A stretch of 64,000 nucleotides of DNA from an uncultured Bacteroidales bacterium (GCA_902776435.1 CACYQB010000014.1:46180-110179), one strand, 5' to 3'. Counted from the first letter of the stretch, positions 24,096 through 34,675 are shown. Program-made: numbers and translations. Notes: a model not told the origin generated them from the letters alone.

Positions 24096-26582
24096 TTAGC
24101 TCAGGATGATGTCGATAACGGAATTAACGTCGGCAATACCAACCTCGCCGTCACCATTCACATCGGAGCGGCCCTCGCTATTGTCCTCAGCACCCAGGAT
24201 GATATCAATCAGCATATTGACATCAGCAATGGTTACCTCACCGTCACCGTTCACGTCACCAACGGGATAATCGCTGTGCTCTTTCACCACAATGGGATAG
24301 AGCTCGAGCTGGCCCTTATAGATGGTCAGGAAGCCCTTTACATCATAGGTCTTGTCAGCGCTCAGTTCGGGAATTGTGACAGACTGGTTGAACTTGTTGA
24401 ACACGAGCATCTCGCCAGTCTCGTCTACCATGTTATAGGTATTGGCGGCATCGGTTGCGGTCAGCTGTACGTTCTCAAATCCGAGATAGAAGTGAACATT
24501 GTCCTGAGAAACCTCCTCGATGGGCATCATCTCAGGCTCAACAGCGGCACCATGGCCAGCCTTCACGAAGGTGTCGCCCACGGGAACCATCTGCTTAGCA
24601 CCCTGGTACTCGGTCCAAGTTGCCTTAGCGTCATTGATGAAGTCACCATTGGCAAAGTCATTGTATGCAACACTGCCATAAACCAGGCTGTACATACCGC
24701 ACTCATCCTTCACATACAGGTTAACACCATTCTGATAGATGGTGGTCAGCGGCTGGGTGAAGTGACCCACCTGACCGCTGCTCAGGCCATAGAGGTCCTC
24801 AATGCAGGGAACATCAACCTCGGGGATTTCCACATTCACCTCAAGGGGCAGAATCTGATAGTCGTTGTGCTTACCTACAACAGCATAGATGTCATAGGGC
24901 TTAGACAGGTCAGCGGGGAAGGCGCAGTTGAAGGTGTTATTGTAATAGGGCACTTCATTGCCATTGGCATCCCTGAAGACGCTCTTCTGGGTGTCAATAT
25001 AAACCTGCTTCAACAGTACATACCATGCCCAAGTATCGTGACCTACCTGAGGCAGGCTGATTTCCTTGGCCAGAGCATGGAGCTCGTCCTTGGTCAAGTG
25101 CCTTGAAGGAGCCTCGAAACCAGTATGAGTCTCGGCGAGTTCGGGCTCGTCCTTGTAGGTAATCTTCTTGCCGCCAAAGCCCTCGGGGATTACATCACCA
25201 GGGGTATAAGTCTTGCCGGCACGTTCACCGTAAGCAAGACCGTAGCCCGTATCATCCATAGCATACATGTACTTGCCACTGATAGCGACTACAATCGACT
25301 CATAGTCGAAAGTCACATCCTCGTTGTCAGGAGTGCCTTGCATGGAACCCCAACCGAAAATGCCAGGATTGTGCTTCTTGATGCTGGTGGGGAGCAACTG
25401 ATAAACAGTGTTCTCGCTGCCATAGGAGCCGACAACGCCAATCACGTCGTAAGTAGCATCCAAGTCACTGGGAGCGCTCACGCCCATCGAGCCGAAATAG
25501 ATGGCACAGGTATTACCATTGGCATCGGTTAATACATAATTGCGGTCGTCCACCTTAGCAATGGTAGCCTCGGTAAACTTCACATAGTGAGCAAACATGT
25601 TGTGGCCCACCTGGTTAGCGCTGATCTCTTCAGGAGCGATGGGGCTATTGCCAGAAGCGGGCAGGAAGCCACTGACAACTGCCAACTCGGGCTCGCCAGC
25701 ATAGGTGGTCTTAGTTCCAGCAAAACCAGCGGGAATCACGTCACCATTCTTGTAAGTCTGACCTGTCTCACCGAAGAAGAGAGCATAGCCTGAATTGTCC
25801 TTCACATACAAGTACTTCTTGTTCTGTGCAAGCACGTTCACAGGGTTATTGAACTTAACCACGGTTTCGTCTGCCGTATTCTGGAAAGCGGCGATATTTG
25901 CCACAGGCGTTGCGGTAGCGAATTCGTAGGTAGCCTCAACCACGTCACTGACATCACCGTCCTTGGCCGAGATGGCCTTAACAGTAGCATTGCTGCTCAA
26001 AGTGAAGGGAGCATTGTACTGAGTGGAACTGGTGGTGGGATTGCTGCCGTTGGTGGTGTAATAAATCTTAGCGCCACCCGTGCCACAGGTAATGGTCACC
26101 TCGATGGGGCCATAATAGGTGCCAGCAGCGGGATTGATGGTGGGATTGGCAAGACCACCGCCGTCAACGGTGACAACAATCTTGGTAGCACGCACCTGAT
26201 TGGTCTCGGCCGTGAATTCCACGCTAGCGGCTGAACCGGTCCAAGTGCCCACGTTACCCTCGTAGCTGTAACCCGTCTGTGCAGCAAAGCAGCCAGGGCC
26301 GTACTTCTCGGTACCACTTGCCGAGCAAGTGAACTCGATTTTCATGATGTTACCAATGGCTGAAGAAACAGTAGTAACGGAACCCTTGGCAAAACGATAC
26401 TGAGCGGCCTTCAAGCCACCACTGGTCGTTGCAATCGTGATACCGTCCTTTTCCATCTGGTCAGCACCCTGGGCTGTCTCATTGTTGCCGACAGTCTCGC
26501 CAGGGATAAACGTCACGACGGTCTGTCCCCATACGGTAGTTGCCAGCAGCAACATGGTGAATAAAGTAAAGATTTTCCTCAT
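24096..26582 (-). CDS. Large secreted protein: chitobiase-like Ig domain, three OB-like repeats, C-terminal dockerin
   Basis: An 828-residue exported protein with the same architecture as its downstream paralogue. Signal peptide MRKIFTLFTMLLLATTVWG with Gln at +1. It then has a beta-sandwich (VEFTAETNQVRATKIVVTV), a chitobiase/FN3-associated domain (IYYTTNGSNPTTSSTQYN), and three modules with cores KKYLYVKDNSGYALFFGETG, KYMYAMDDTGYGLAYG and VNLYVKDECGMYSLVYG. Two intact dockerin repeats lie together at the end (GDVNGDGEVTIADVNMLIDII, DVNGDGEVGIADVNSVIDIIL). The pair probably arose by tandem duplication. No enzyme motif is seen. Confidence 0.88.
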   Translation of the reverse strand: MRKIFTLFTMLLLATTVWGQTVVTFIPGETVGNNETAQGADQMEKDGITIATTSGGLKAAQYRFAKGSVTTVSSAIGNIMKIEFTCSASGTEKYGPGCFAAQTGYSYEGNVGTWTGSAASVEFTAETNQVRATKIVVTVDGGGLANPTINPAAGTYYGPIEVTITCGTGGAKIYYTTNGSNPTTSSTQYNAPFTLSSNATVKAISAKDGDVSDVVEATYEFATATPVANIAAFQNTADETVVKFNNPVNVLAQNKKYLYVKDNSGYALFFGETGQTYKNGDVIPAGFAGTKTTYAGEPELAVVSGFLPASGNSPIAPEEISANQVGHNMFAHYVKFTEATIAKVDDRNYVLTDANGNTCAIYFGSMGVSAPSDLDATYDVIGVVGSYGSENTVYQLLPTSIKKHNPGIFGWGSMQGTPDNEDVTFDYESIVVAISGKYMYAMDDTGYGLAYGERAGKTYTPGDVIPEGFGGKKITYKDEPELAETHTGFEAPSRHLTKDELHALAKEISLPQVGHDTWAWYVLLKQVYIDTQKSVFRDANGNEVPYYNNTFNCAFPADLSKPYDIYAVVGKHNDYQILPLEVNVEIPEVDVPCIEDLYGLSSGQVGHFTQPLTTIYQNGVNLYVKDECGMYSLVYGSVAYNDFANGDFINDAKATWTEYQGAKQMVPVGDTFVKAGHGAAVEPEMMPIEEVSQDNVHFYLGFENVQLTATDAANTYNMVDETGEMLVFNKFNQSVTIPELSADKTYDVKGFLTIYKGQLELYPIVVKEHSDYPVGDVNGDGEVTIADVNMLIDIILGAEDNSEGRSDVNGDGEVGIADVNSVIDIILS

Positions 26583-26634
26583 TGCAATGAAAAGATTAAA
26601 TGGTTAATAATGAATTGTTTCGTCTATAATTGGA

Positions 26635-26642
26635 CAAAGGTA
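26635..26642 (-). promoter_or_regulatory. -7 box (TACCTTTG) for the paralogue pair
   Basis: TACCTTTG on the minus strand, about 53 bases upstream of the start at 26582. Confidence 0.55.
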
Positions 26643-26758
26643 CTCGTTTTTTTTCAATAATCGCCCAAATTGGACGCCAAAAATTTAAACTCTCCCTAAA
26701 AAAAACTTTTTGATCATGAAACAAGCGATAGCCACTCTATAAAATCCAATATTATTTG

Positions 26759-26766
26759 TAATTTTG
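26759..26766 (+). promoter_or_regulatory. -7 box (TAATTTTG) for the CotH-dockerin gene
   Basis: TAATTTTG fits TAnnTTTG and lies about 92 bases before the chosen start at 26858. Confidence 0.5.
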
Positions 26767-26857
26767 CAGGCTCATGTAACACATTTATAAATCTGCCATT
26801 TATAAATTGCTACGTGAAAAAATCGACTATCACTTGAATCATAGTTTTCATTATATC

Positions 26858-28591
26858 ATGTTGGAATTGAGTAAAAACAAATTAATGCTCACACTGATAA
26901 GTGTGTTCACGACTTGCCTCGCGTGGGGTCAACCCTTTTACATCAATGGCCACAAGGCCGTGCAGGACAAGCCTAACGGCGTCTGGCTGTGCAGCATTCC
27001 CCAAGAGTGCTTCAACACCGATTGGGATGCCGTAGTGGAGCCGGACAGCACATGGAGCGGTTTCACGATTAACGGCATCGGCCTTAGTGCCGACGGCACC
27101 GCGACATTCCGTGACATTACCGGAGGCAAGCGGTACCCGTTTGCCGCCATCGATGCCGAGGGACAACCCATCAGCGGCGAGATCACATTCACCTTCCTGC
27201 CCGTGATAGAGCTCAACGGTGAATTCGGATATGAGTATGTCGAGGGTACGGTATCCATCAACGGCCCTGACACGACCAGCAAGAACGACATGCGCGCCAA
27301 ACTCAAGTGGCGCGGGCACTACTCCAACAACGAGGACAAACACAAGCGCAACTACAACATCAAGTTTCTGGACAAGAACGGAGACAAGAAGAACCGCAGT
27401 TTCTACGGCATGCGCAAGGACAATCACTGGAAACTCGACGCTGGCCAGGCCGACCGTCTGAGGCTGCGCAACCGCATCTGCAACGACCTGTGGCTGGACA
27501 TGTCGGCGAAGCCCTGGTACCAGGAATTGGAGCCCGAGGCCATCAACGGCTCACGAGGTAAAGTCACCGAGGTCTTCCTCAACGGTGAGTACCGCGGCAT
27601 CTATGGCCTGATGGAACCTGTAGACCGCAAGCAGCTCCAGCTCGTGAAACACGACACCATCAACAATGAATTCCACGGCCAGTTGTGGTTCTCACGCACC
27701 TGGTGCCGTACAGCCACCATGTCCTACCCCCTACCCTGGGACAACAACGAGCCCACGTGGGACGGCATCGAGCTGGATTACCCCGATTTTGAAGAAGTAT
27801 GCCCCACCGACTGGAGTACCCTGGCCCGCTCCATCCAGTTTATCAATACGATGGACACCTATGACAACTGGACAATGCTCAACGATTCCATCGGCAACTA
27901 CTTTGACATGCCCGTCATGATGGACTATTTCATCTTTATCGTGACGATTCAGGCCCTGGGTAACGAATCCATCAACATTTACTATAGTTGCTACGACAAG
28001 GCCCTCAACCCGCCGTTGACAATGACGCCTTGGGATCTGGACAACACCTTCGGCTCCCAGCACTTCCCGGAATGGACAAGCAGCACTTATTCGCCCGAAC
28101 GTCCCATCAAATGGATCAATAATGTCGCCCTGCTCGACATGTTTAACCATACCAACTACCACGACCAACTCATCGAGCGCTACTGGCAACTTCGCAATAC
28201 GATACTGGATGCCGACAGCCTGATTTCACGTTTCCAGCAAGCTATCGACCTGCTCAAGCAGAGTGGCGCGGCCGAACGCGAGACCGCTCTGTGGAGCGGA
28301 GACAGCGACCTCTATGGCCGCAGCATCGACTTTGATGACGAGTTGAACTACATAGCTGATTGGATCAGGCGACGCCTGGCCTATGTGGACGCCAACGTCT
28401 TTGTCCGTCCCGCAGTCCAAGTCGGCGACGTGAACGGTGACGGGGAGGTCAACATCGCCGATGTGACCGAACTCATCGACATCCTGCTGGGCAGTCTGCC
28501 AACAGATATAACTGTTGCCGACATTGATAAGGACGGAGAAGTCACAATCGGCGACGTGACCGAGCTCATTGATTACATTCTCAGAAAATAG
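26858..28591 (+). CDS. Secreted CotH-kinase-family protein with C-terminal dockerin
   Basis: A 577-residue exported protein. The ATG at 26858 is chosen because it starts a plausible signal peptide (MLELSKNKLMLTLISVFTT...AWG, Gln at +1); an in-frame ATG at 26807 would add 17 non-signal residues, and 26885 is another option. The CotH domain shows AKLKWRGHYSNN, NHWKLDAGQADRLRLRN, FLNGEYRGIYGLMEPVDRKQ and TPWDLDNTFGSQ; the last two resemble substrate and metal motifs of CotH kinases. The C-terminus has two dockerin repeats (GDVNGDGEVNIADVTELIDIL, DIDKDGEVTIGDVTELIDYIL). CotH domains with dockerins also occur in cellulosomal bacteria. The target is unknown. Confidence 0.88.
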   Translation: MLELSKNKLMLTLISVFTTCLAWGQPFYINGHKAVQDKPNGVWLCSIPQECFNTDWDAVVEPDSTWSGFTINGIGLSADGTATFRDITGGKRYPFAAIDAEGQPISGEITFTFLPVIELNGEFGYEYVEGTVSINGPDTTSKNDMRAKLKWRGHYSNNEDKHKRNYNIKFLDKNGDKKNRSFYGMRKDNHWKLDAGQADRLRLRNRICNDLWLDMSAKPWYQELEPEAINGSRGKVTEVFLNGEYRGIYGLMEPVDRKQLQLVKHDTINNEFHGQLWFSRTWCRTATMSYPLPWDNNEPTWDGIELDYPDFEEVCPTDWSTLARSIQFINTMDTYDNWTMLNDSIGNYFDMPVMMDYFIFIVTIQALGNESINIYYSCYDKALNPPLTMTPWDLDNTFGSQHFPEWTSSTYSPERPIKWINNVALLDMFNHTNYHDQLIERYWQLRNTILDADSLISRFQQAIDLLKQSGAAERETALWSGDSDLYGRSIDFDDELNYIADWIRRRLAYVDANVFVRPAVQVGDVNGDGEVNIADVTELIDILLGSLPTDITVADIDKDGEVTIGDVTELIDYILRK

Positions 28592-28604
28592 GGCAACCAC
28601 AACA

Positions 28605-28635
28605 TTGTCAAATTGCCAAAAAAGTTGTATCTTTG
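28605..28635 (+). promoter_or_regulatory. recA promoter: TTG, 20-base spacer, TATCTTTG
   Basis: TTG at 28605-28607 and TATCTTTG at 28628-28635, 53 bases before the recA ATG. No SOS-box-like palindrome was noticed. Confidence 0.6.
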
Positions 28636-28688
28636 CACCTATACAAAGAATATCAACATCATTTAAAAAAACTGAATACATTTGATTT

Positions 28689-29735
28689 ATGGCAGAAGAA
28701 ATCGTTAACCAAGAGGAAATGAACAACCAACCGCAACGCAAGGAGGTTTCCCCCGAGAAACTCAAAGCCCTGCAGGTGGCTATGGACAAGATAGGCAAGA
28801 CCTTCGGTAGCGGGTCCATCATGAAACTGGGCGACGACCACATCGAGGATATCGAGGTCATCCCCACCGGCTCCATCGGACTGGATAATGCGCTGGGCGT
28901 GGGAGGTTATCCCCGCGGCCGCATCATCGAGATTTACGGTCCTGAGTCATCAGGTAAAACCACGCTGGCAATCCATGCCATCGCCGAGGCTCAGAAAATG
29001 GGCGGCATCGCTGCCATCATCGACGCCGAACACGCCTTTGACCGCTTCTATGCCGAGTCGCTGGGTGTCGACGTGAACAACCTGTGGATTTCGCAGCCCG
29101 ACAACGGTGAACAGGCCCTGGAAATTGCTGACCAGCTCATCCGTAGCAGCGCCATCGACATTATCGTGATCGACAGTGTCGCAGCCTTGACCCCCAAGGC
29201 TGAAATCGAGGGCGAAATGGGTGAAAGCAAGATGGGTCTGCAGGCCCGCCTGATGAGCCAAGCGCTGAGGAAACTGACCGCCACCATCAGCCGCACCAAC
29301 ACCTGCTGCATCTTCATTAACCAGTTGCGCGAGAAGTTGGGCGTGATGTTCGGCAACCCCGAGACCACCACTGGCGGCAACGCCCTGAAGTTCTACAGCA
29401 GTGTGCGTCTGGACATCCGTCGCACCGGCCAGATCAAGGACGGCGACCAGGTTGTGGGCAACCTTACCCGCGTGAAGGTCGTGAAAAACAAGGTGGCTCC
29501 CCCCTTCCGCAAGACCGAGTTTGAAATCCGCTTCGGTGAGGGCATCAGCAAGGTGGGCGAGATCATCGACCTGGGTGTAGAGTTCGGCATCGTCAAGAAG
29601 AGCGGAGCCTGGTTCTCCTACGAGGGCACCAAACTGGGACAGGGTCGTGACGCCGCCAAGCAAATGGTAGCCGACAACCCCGAACTGGCCGAAGAACTCG
29701 AGACCAAGATCAAGGAAGCCATGAAGGCCAAGTAA
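28689..29735 (+). CDS. recA: RecA recombinase
   Basis: A 348-residue strand-exchange ATPase. An N-terminal extension of about 20 residues precedes [15 protein letters not shown]. Then come Walker [10 protein letters not shown] (84-92), [16 protein letters not shown], Walker [22 protein letters not shown], the DNA-binding loop [17 protein letters not shown] and [20 protein letters not shown]. It is complete and of normal length. It polymerises on single-stranded DNA for repair. It stands alone, and a bidirectional terminator separates it from metK. Confidence 0.98.
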   Translation: MAEEIVNQEEMNNQPQRKEVSPEKLKALQVAMDKIGKTFGSGSIMKLGDDHIEDIEVIPTGSIGLDNALGVGGYPRGRIIEIYGPESSGKTTLAIHAIAEAQKMGGIAAIIDAEHAFDRFYAESLGVDVNNLWISQPDNGEQALEIADQLIRSSAIDIIVIDSVAALTPKAEIEGEMGESKMGLQARLMSQALRKLTATISRTNTCCIFINQLREKLGVMFGNPETTTGGNALKFYSSVRLDIRRTGQIKDGDQVVGNLTRVKVVKNKVAPPFRKTEFEIRFGEGISKVGEIIDLGVEFGIVKKSGAWFSYEGTKLGQGRDAAKQMVADNPELAEELETKIKEAMKAK

Positions 29736-29763
29736 AAACTACTACTATTTCTATCCAATAACA

Positions 29764-29799
29764 AAACGGGTCGCTCAACTTAAGGAGTGACCCGCTTTG
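29764..29799. terminator. Bidirectional hairpin terminator between recA and metK
   Basis: An inverted repeat around CGGGTC...GACCCG with flanking A and T tracts. It serves both convergent genes. Confidence 0.75.
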
Positions 29800-29824
29800 T
29801 TATCTAACCCACCTTTGACCGCTG

Positions 29825-31096
29825 TTACTTGACGCGGAAGGCGGTGCGAAGTTTCTCGACCATGTCGAGTTTTTCCCATGGGAAGAGTTCTACCTCAACC
29901 TCGGCAGTTGCGTTGTAGAGCGATTCAAACTTTTTCACCTTCTTCACGCACTTGCGGCCCATGTGGCCGTAGGCTGCCGCCTCGGTGTAGATGGGACGGA
30001 GCAGGTTCAAGCGCTCGATGATGGCCTTGGGTCGCATGTCAAACTCGCTCATGCCTTCGATAACGGCGGCAATCTCGGCATCGCTCATGTCCACATGGCT
30101 GGTGCCGTAGGTGTTGACATAGAAGCTGACGGGTTTAGCACGACCGATGGCATAAGCCACCTGCACGAGCACCTCGTCGGCGATGCCAGAGGCTACCACG
30201 TTCTTGGCAATGTGACGGCAGGCATAAGCAGCGCTGCGGTCCACCTTGCTGGGGTCCTTGCCACTGAAGGCGCCACCGCCATGGGCACCGCGGCCGCCAT
30301 AGGTGTCCACGATGATTTTACGGCCCGTGAGGCCCGTATCGCCGTGAGGCCCGCCGATGACAAACTTACCCGTGGGATTGACAAATTCCTCGGTCTTGTC
30401 ATCATACAGAGCCTTAATCTCGTCGCTATAGCGGGCCAGGGTCCTGGGAATGAGGATCTCGTGCACATCGCGGTCGATGCGCTTTTGGTCCACATTGTCG
30501 TCATGCTGGGTGCTCACCACGATGGTGTGGATGCGCACGGGGCGATGTGTGTCACCGTCATACTCGACGGTCACCTGAGCCTTGCTGTCAGGGCGCAGGT
30601 AGGGCATCAATTCAAGGTGATTGTGGCGGATGTCGGCCAATTCATACATGAGCGCATGAGCCAGGTCAAGTGTCAATGGCATCAAGTCGGGTGTCTCGTT
30701 ACAGGCATAACCGAACATCATGCCTTGGTCACCAGCGCCCTGGTCTGCGTTGTTGTCCTCGGCCTTCTCCACACCCTGGGCGATATCGCCGCTCTGCTCG
30801 TGCACACTGTTGAGAATGCCGCATGAATTGGCGTCGAACTGGTACTCACTCTTGGTATAGCCGATTTTCTCTATCATCTCGCGCGCCGTGCGCTGCAAGT
30901 CGATATAGACATTGGTGGTTACCTCGCCGGCAATGATGACCTGGCCAGTGGTCACCAGTGTCTCACAAGCCACATGGGCCTGTGGGTCAAAGGCTAGGAA
31001 CTTGTCAAGGATGGCGTCGCTGATCTGGTCGGCGACTTTGTCGGGGTGTCCTTCGGACACGCTCTCGGACGTGAATAGATAATTCTTACTGTTCAT
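29825..31096 (-). CDS. metK: MetK, S-adenosylmethionine synthetase
   Basis: A 423-residue enzyme joining ATP and methionine to SAM. The N-terminal signature is [24 protein letters not shown]. The ATP-binding motif [12 protein letters not shown] and the phosphate-binding [19 protein letters not shown] are intact. The C-terminal [16 protein letters not shown] is typical of the Bacteroidetes branch, which is longer than E. coli MetK. A leader of about 140 bases with structured features precedes it. It is monocistronic. Confidence 0.97.
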   Translation of the reverse strand: MNSKNYLFTSESVSEGHPDKVADQISDAILDKFLAFDPQAHVACETLVTTGQVIIAGEVTTNVYIDLQRTAREMIEKIGYTKSEYQFDANSCGILNSVHEQSGDIAQGVEKAEDNNADQGAGDQGMMFGYACNETPDLMPLTLDLAHALMYELADIRHNHLELMPYLRPDSKAQVTVEYDGDTHRPVRIHTIVVSTQHDDNVDQKRIDRDVHEILIPRTLARYSDEIKALYDDKTEEFVNPTGKFVIGGPHGDTGLTGRKIIVDTYGGRGAHGGGAFSGKDPSKVDRSAAYACRHIAKNVVASGIADEVLVQVAYAIGRAKPVSFYVNTYGTSHVDMSDAEIAAVIEGMSEFDMRPKAIIERLNLLRPIYTEAAAYGHMGRKCVKKVKKFESLYNATAEVEVELFPWEKLDMVEKLRTAFRVK

Positions 31097-31236
31097 TGTA
31101 CCAAAAAAACTTTTTTGTGGAAGATGAACGCTAAAGAGTACCGATAAAGATGATTGATTATCGCAGTTTTAGCATTTTTTCAAGTGGTTGCAAGCAGCCA
31201 AATTTTTCCACTATTAATAATATGTTATCTCAAATG
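31097..31236 (-). promoter_or_regulatory. metK leader with mutually exclusive hairpins, candidate regulatory RNA
   Basis: Reading the minus strand, GTGGAA at 31211-31206 can pair either with the nearby CCACT (31187-31183, as AGTGG/CCACT) or with TTCCAC just before the start codon (31122-31117). Between them is a compact hairpin: GCTAAA/TTTAGC enclosing a perfect CGATAA/TTATCG stem. The choice of pairing could expose or hide the start region. I cannot match it to a SAM riboswitch class that I know. Confidence 0.4.
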
Positions 31237-31242
31237 TGGCTG

Positions 31243-31250
31243 CAAAGGTA
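31243..31250 (-). promoter_or_regulatory. -7 box (TACCTTTG) for metK
   Basis: TACCTTTG on the minus strand, about 147 bases upstream of the metK start, which sets the long leader. Confidence 0.6.
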
Positions 31251-31294
31251 CACAATTCTTTCAGTATATCATGTCTGATTCCCACTTTTTTTAT

Positions 31295-31302
31295 TATCTT
31301 TG
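31295..31302 (+). promoter_or_regulatory. -7 box (TATCTTTG) for lolD
   Basis: TATCTTTG, 25 bases before the ATG at 31328. It lies inside the longer open frame, so it supports the shorter lolD start. Confidence 0.55.
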
Positions 31303-31327
31303 CAATTCATTTGAAACGTTGGCAACA

Positions 31328-31999
31328 ATGATTGAGGCTCGAAACATAGTCAAACGATATGGTGATCTGGAGGTGCTGAGGGGTGTTGACCTCGACATCG
31401 CCCAGGGCGAAATTGTCTCAATTGTAGGCCCCAGCGGCGCTGGAAAGACCACATTGCTGCAAATCATCGGCACTTTGGACACTCCCCAGCAGGGAGAAGT
31501 GCGCTACGAGGGCAAGAACGTGCTGTCACTCAAGGACAAGGAACTGGCCCACTTCAGGAACCGCAACATCGGCTTCGTATTCCAGTTCCATCAATTGCTT
31601 CCCGAGTTCACTATGCTGGAGAATGTCGCCATCCCCGCTCTGCTGGGCGGAGACCACCGCAATGATGCCTATGACCGCGCACGCCGCCTGCTGGAGCGCA
31701 TGCACCTGGGCGACCGACTCGACCACAAGCCCTCACAACTGAGCGGCGGAGAATGCCAACGCGTGGCAGTGGCAAGAGCACTCATCAACAGCCCCAAGGT
31801 CATCCTCGCCGATGAGCCATCGGGCAGCCTTGACAGCCAGAACAAGCAGGAGCTCCACAGCCTATTCTTTGAATTGCGAGAGGAACTGGGCCAGACGTTT
31901 ATCATCGTCACCCATGACGAAGGCCTTGCCGCCCAAGCCGACCGCACGCTCCACATGAGCGACGGCATCATCATTAACCAGACAACCCGCACCGCATGA
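31328..31999 (+). CDS. lolD: LolD-like lipoprotein-export ABC ATPase
   Basis: A 223-residue ABC ATPase of the LolD/MacB type. Start [21 protein letters not shown] is the family start; in-frame codons further up to 31154 are not conserved. Walker [10 protein letters not shown], the Q-loop [12 protein letters not shown], signature [15 protein letters not shown], Walker [13 protein letters not shown] and the switch His in IIVTHDEG are intact. LolD powers release of outer-membrane lipoproteins from LolCE. The permease is not adjacent; instead the stop overlaps the next lipoprotein gene by four bases (ATGA). A related ABC system cannot be excluded. Confidence 0.85.
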   Translation: MIEARNIVKRYGDLEVLRGVDLDIAQGEIVSIVGPSGAGKTTLLQIIGTLDTPQQGEVRYEGKNVLSLKDKELAHFRNRNIGFVFQFHQLLPEFTMLENVAIPALLGGDHRNDAYDRARRLLERMHLGDRLDHKPSQLSGGECQRVAVARALINSPKVILADEPSGSLDSQNKQELHSLFFELREELGQTFIIVTHDEGLAAQADRTLHMSDGIIINQTTRTA

Positions 32000-32661
32000 T
32001 GAAACAAGTGTCCATATTGCTGGCCGCGGTACTCATCGCGCTGACCTCTTGCAACAAGCAGGAGGACATAGACCGCGCCTATACCGACTACCGCTATGAC
32101 ATCGTGACCTACCTGGGCCAGAATGAACGAGGTGCCATGTTTGAGTACTTGGGACATGGCGATTCGGCTTCGGTCATGCTGCAATCGAGTGTGGCAGTCG
32201 ATAAGGAGATCAAGACCCATCAGCGTGTGCTGCTTCGCTATGACTTTGCCGACAAGAGCACTGGAAGTGCCAACCGCAATATCGACGTGTTTGGCTGCAA
32301 CGCCATCTTCAGCGACTCGCTGCGCATGACCCCTGCGAGTCCCGACAGCCTGCCCCGCCACGAGATAAAGTTGCGCAGCCTGTGGCGGACCGGCGAATTC
32401 ATCAACCTGCATTGCCAGGTGGAATATACCGACAAGGCACGCACCATGATGCTCGTCGCTGACGGCGCAACCCTGGCCAATGACACCGTGGACTGCTACC
32501 TGGTTCACGACCTGAGGGGGGAAACAGGCACCTTCTGGCGCGACTGCTACGCGTCGTTCAAGGTGGGTGCGTTGTGGAAACGGGATACCTTCAAGTGCTT
32601 GAGGGTGTTCCTCAATGACAAGACATATCCCGAAATCGGACAATACGATTTCAATAAATAA
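31996..32661 (+). CDS. NigD-like lipoprotein, function unknown
   Basis: A 221-residue lipoprotein with signal [19 protein letters not shown] (lipidated Cys19). The mature part is beta-rich: [20 protein letters not shown] suits an N-terminal OB-like domain, followed by an Ig-like domain. The layout resembles the NigD-like family of Bacteroidales lipoproteins. The ATG overlaps the lolD stop, so the two are coupled. I cannot name its function. Confidence 0.75.
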   Translation: MMKQVSILLAAVLIALTSCNKQEDIDRAYTDYRYDIVTYLGQNERGAMFEYLGHGDSASVMLQSSVAVDKEIKTHQRVLLRYDFADKSTGSANRNIDVFGCNAIFSDSLRMTPASPDSLPRHEIKLRSLWRTGEFINLHCQVEYTDKARTMMLVADGATLANDTVDCYLVHDLRGETGTFWRDCYASFKVGALWKRDTFKCLRVFLNDKTYPEIGQYDFNK

Positions 32662-32707
32662 TCATCTATATTATAAACACATTAATTTATTATTTTCGAT
32701 AACAATT

Positions 32708-33025
32708 ATGGCAAACGAAAATCAGAACCAAATTAAGATTGAAATTCCCAAGGAAGAACTTCAAGGACGTTACGCTAACATGGCAATGATTGCCCATGGC
32801 CCCAACGATTTCTTTATCGATATGATCCTGCGTGGTCCCAATATGCCCCAAGCACGTGTACAGAGCCGCATCATCATGGCTCCCCAGCATGCTAAGGAGT
32901 TGATGCTCGCCCTGCAGGATAACATCCATCGCTACGAGCAGAACTTCGGCGAAATCAAGATCAACCGTCCTGCCGGCGGCAACAGCAACATCATGGATTT
33001 CCCCCTGCCCAAGGGACAAGCATAG
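32708..33025 (+). CDS. DUF3467 protein
   Basis: A 105-residue protein with the pattern of the DUF3467 family (ELQGRYANMAMIAHGPNDFFIDM; HAKELMLALQDNIHRYEQNFG). The start at 32708 (MANENQNQIKIEIPKEE) is the conserved one; in-frame codons further up are not. It has no signal peptide or membrane segment. The function of the family is unknown. It lies between the lipoprotein gene and cysS, spaced by 46 and 62 bases. Confidence 0.88.
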   Translation: MANENQNQIKIEIPKEELQGRYANMAMIAHGPNDFFIDMILRGPNMPQARVQSRIIMAPQHAKELMLALQDNIHRYEQNFGEIKINRPAGGNSNIMDFPLPKGQA

Positions 33026-33073
33026 TTAGAAGTTAGGGTTCCTACCCCTAGAACTTGGAACCTAACACCTAAA
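33026..33073. repeat. Intergenic near-palindrome of GTTAGG/CCTAAC words
   Basis: GTTAGGGTTCC (33032-33042) faces GGAACCTAAC (33057-33066), an inverted repeat with one bulge in the cysS upstream spacer. Confidence 0.55.
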
Positions 33074-33087
33074 AAAACTGAGAGAAA

Positions 33088-34563
33088 ATGGAACATCCCT
33101 TGTTCATCTACAATACCCTGACGAGGCGCAAGGAGCATTTCGTGCCCCTTAATGTGCCGATGGTGGGCATGTATGTGTGCGGTCCCACGGTTTATGGCGA
33201 CCCGCACTTGGGTCACACCAGACCTGCCATCACGTTTGACGTGTTGTTCCGTTATCTGCAACAGTTGGGCTACAAGGTGCGCTATGTGCGCAATATCACC
33301 GATGTGGGCCATCTGGAGCATGATGCCGATGAGGGCGAAGACAAGATTGCCAAGAAGGCACGGCTCGAACAACTCGAGCCCATGGAGGTGGCCCAGTACT
33401 ATACTAACCGCTACCATGCCGCCATGCAATCGCTCAACGTGCTGCCACCCAGCATCGAGCCTCACGCCACGGGACATATCATCGAGCAGGAAGAGTTAGT
33501 CAAGCAGATTATGGCTAACGGCTATGCCTACGAGAGCAATGGCAGCATCTATTTTGACATCGAAGCCTATAACCGTAACCACCGTTACGGTGTGCTCTCA
33601 GGACGCAACCTCGATGATATCATGAACGCCAGCCGTGAACTCGAAGGTGTGGGCGAGAAACACAACCAAGCCGACTTTGCCTTGTGGAAAAAGGCACAGC
33701 CCGAGCACATCATGCGCTGGCCGTCGCCCTGGAGCGACGGTTTCCCCGGCTGGCACTGCGAGTGCACAGCGATGGGACGCAAGTACCTGGGCAAGCACTT
33801 TGACATCCACGGCGGCGGCATGGACCTTGTGTTCCCCCACCACGAGTGCGAGATTGCCCAGGCTGTTGCTAGCCAGGGTGACGAAATGGTGCACTACTGG
33901 ATGCACAACAACATGATCACCATCAATGGGCAGAAGATGGGCAAGTCGTTAGGCAACTTCATCACTCTGGAGCAGTTCTTCACGGGCGACCATCCGGCCT
34001 TGACCCAGGCCTACACGCCCATGACCATCCGCTTCTTTATCCTTCAGGCCCATTACCGTGGCACAGTGGACTTCAGCAACGAGGCCCTGCAAGCAGCCGA
34101 GAAAGCCCTTGAGCGCATGCTCGATGGCTGGCACCGCCTGAATGCCCTCAGCGCTGCAGCCCAGTCATCGGTGAAGTTAGAGGATTTCCGCCAGCGTTGT
34201 GCCGACGCGATGAACGACGACTTGAACACGCCGACGGTTATCGCCACCCTGTTTGATGCCTGCAAGGTCATCAACCAGGCCAATGACGGCCACGCCAGCC
34301 TGTCACAGGCCGACATCGACGAGTTGAAGAGCATCTTCCAGACCTACCTATTTGATGTGCTCGGCATCCGCGATGATTCGGAAGGTGGTGACAGCGTGAA
34401 CCTTGAGCCTTACCGCCAAGCCGTTGACCTGCTGCTGGAGATGCGCCGCACCGCCAAGGCCAATAAGGACTGGACGACGAGCGACCTGATCCGTGACAAA
34501 CTCAGTGAGTTTGGCTTTGAGGTCAAGGACACTAAAGACGGCTTTGAGTGGAAAGTGAAATGA
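33088..34563 (+). CDS. cysS: CysS, cysteinyl-tRNA synthetase
   Basis: A 491-residue class I synthetase charging tRNA-Cys. [16 protein letters not shown] contains the HIGH-type motif (HLGH) and the first zinc Cys. The other zinc ligands are in [10 protein letters not shown] and [16 protein letters not shown] is the KMSKS-type loop. The C-terminal SNFGFEV-like end ([19 protein letters not shown]) is complete. Length is normal. Confidence 0.97.
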   Translation: MEHPLFIYNTLTRRKEHFVPLNVPMVGMYVCGPTVYGDPHLGHTRPAITFDVLFRYLQQLGYKVRYVRNITDVGHLEHDADEGEDKIAKKARLEQLEPMEVAQYYTNRYHAAMQSLNVLPPSIEPHATGHIIEQEELVKQIMANGYAYESNGSIYFDIEAYNRNHRYGVLSGRNLDDIMNASRELEGVGEKHNQADFALWKKAQPEHIMRWPSPWSDGFPGWHCECTAMGRKYLGKHFDIHGGGMDLVFPHHECEIAQAVASQGDEMVHYWMHNNMITINGQKMGKSLGNFITLEQFFTGDHPALTQAYTPMTIRFFILQAHYRGTVDFSNEALQAAEKALERMLDGWHRLNALSAAAQSSVKLEDFRQRCADAMNDDLNTPTVIATLFDACKVINQANDGHASLSQADIDELKSIFQTYLFDVLGIRDDSEGGDSVNLEPYRQAVDLLLEMRRTAKANKDWTTSDLIRDKLSEFGFEVKDTKDGFEWKVK

Positions 34564-34565
34564 TC

Positions 34566-34634
34566 AGTTAATAGTTAATAGGGAGATGTTACTTCGCTAT
34601 CATCTGATCCACAACTCTCTATTAACTATTAACT
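34566..34634 (+). terminator. Long inverted repeat after cysS, possible terminator
   Basis: A perfect 16-bp inverted repeat (34566-34581 with 34619-34634) with a 37-base loop and a following TTTT. AT-only arms make it a weak terminator. Confidence 0.5.
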
Positions 34635-34675
34635 TTTAAAACTACTAACTATTATCTTTAATCTACTTACCAAGA

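Noticed and set aside
24087-25106. A 339-codon plus-strand frame opposite the dockerin paralogue
   Set aside because: It mirrors the repeats of the real minus-strand protein and has no recognisable family feature.
31154-31327. N-terminal extension of lolD
   Set aside because: Contains the metK promoter region and a lolD -7 box; the family start is at 31328.
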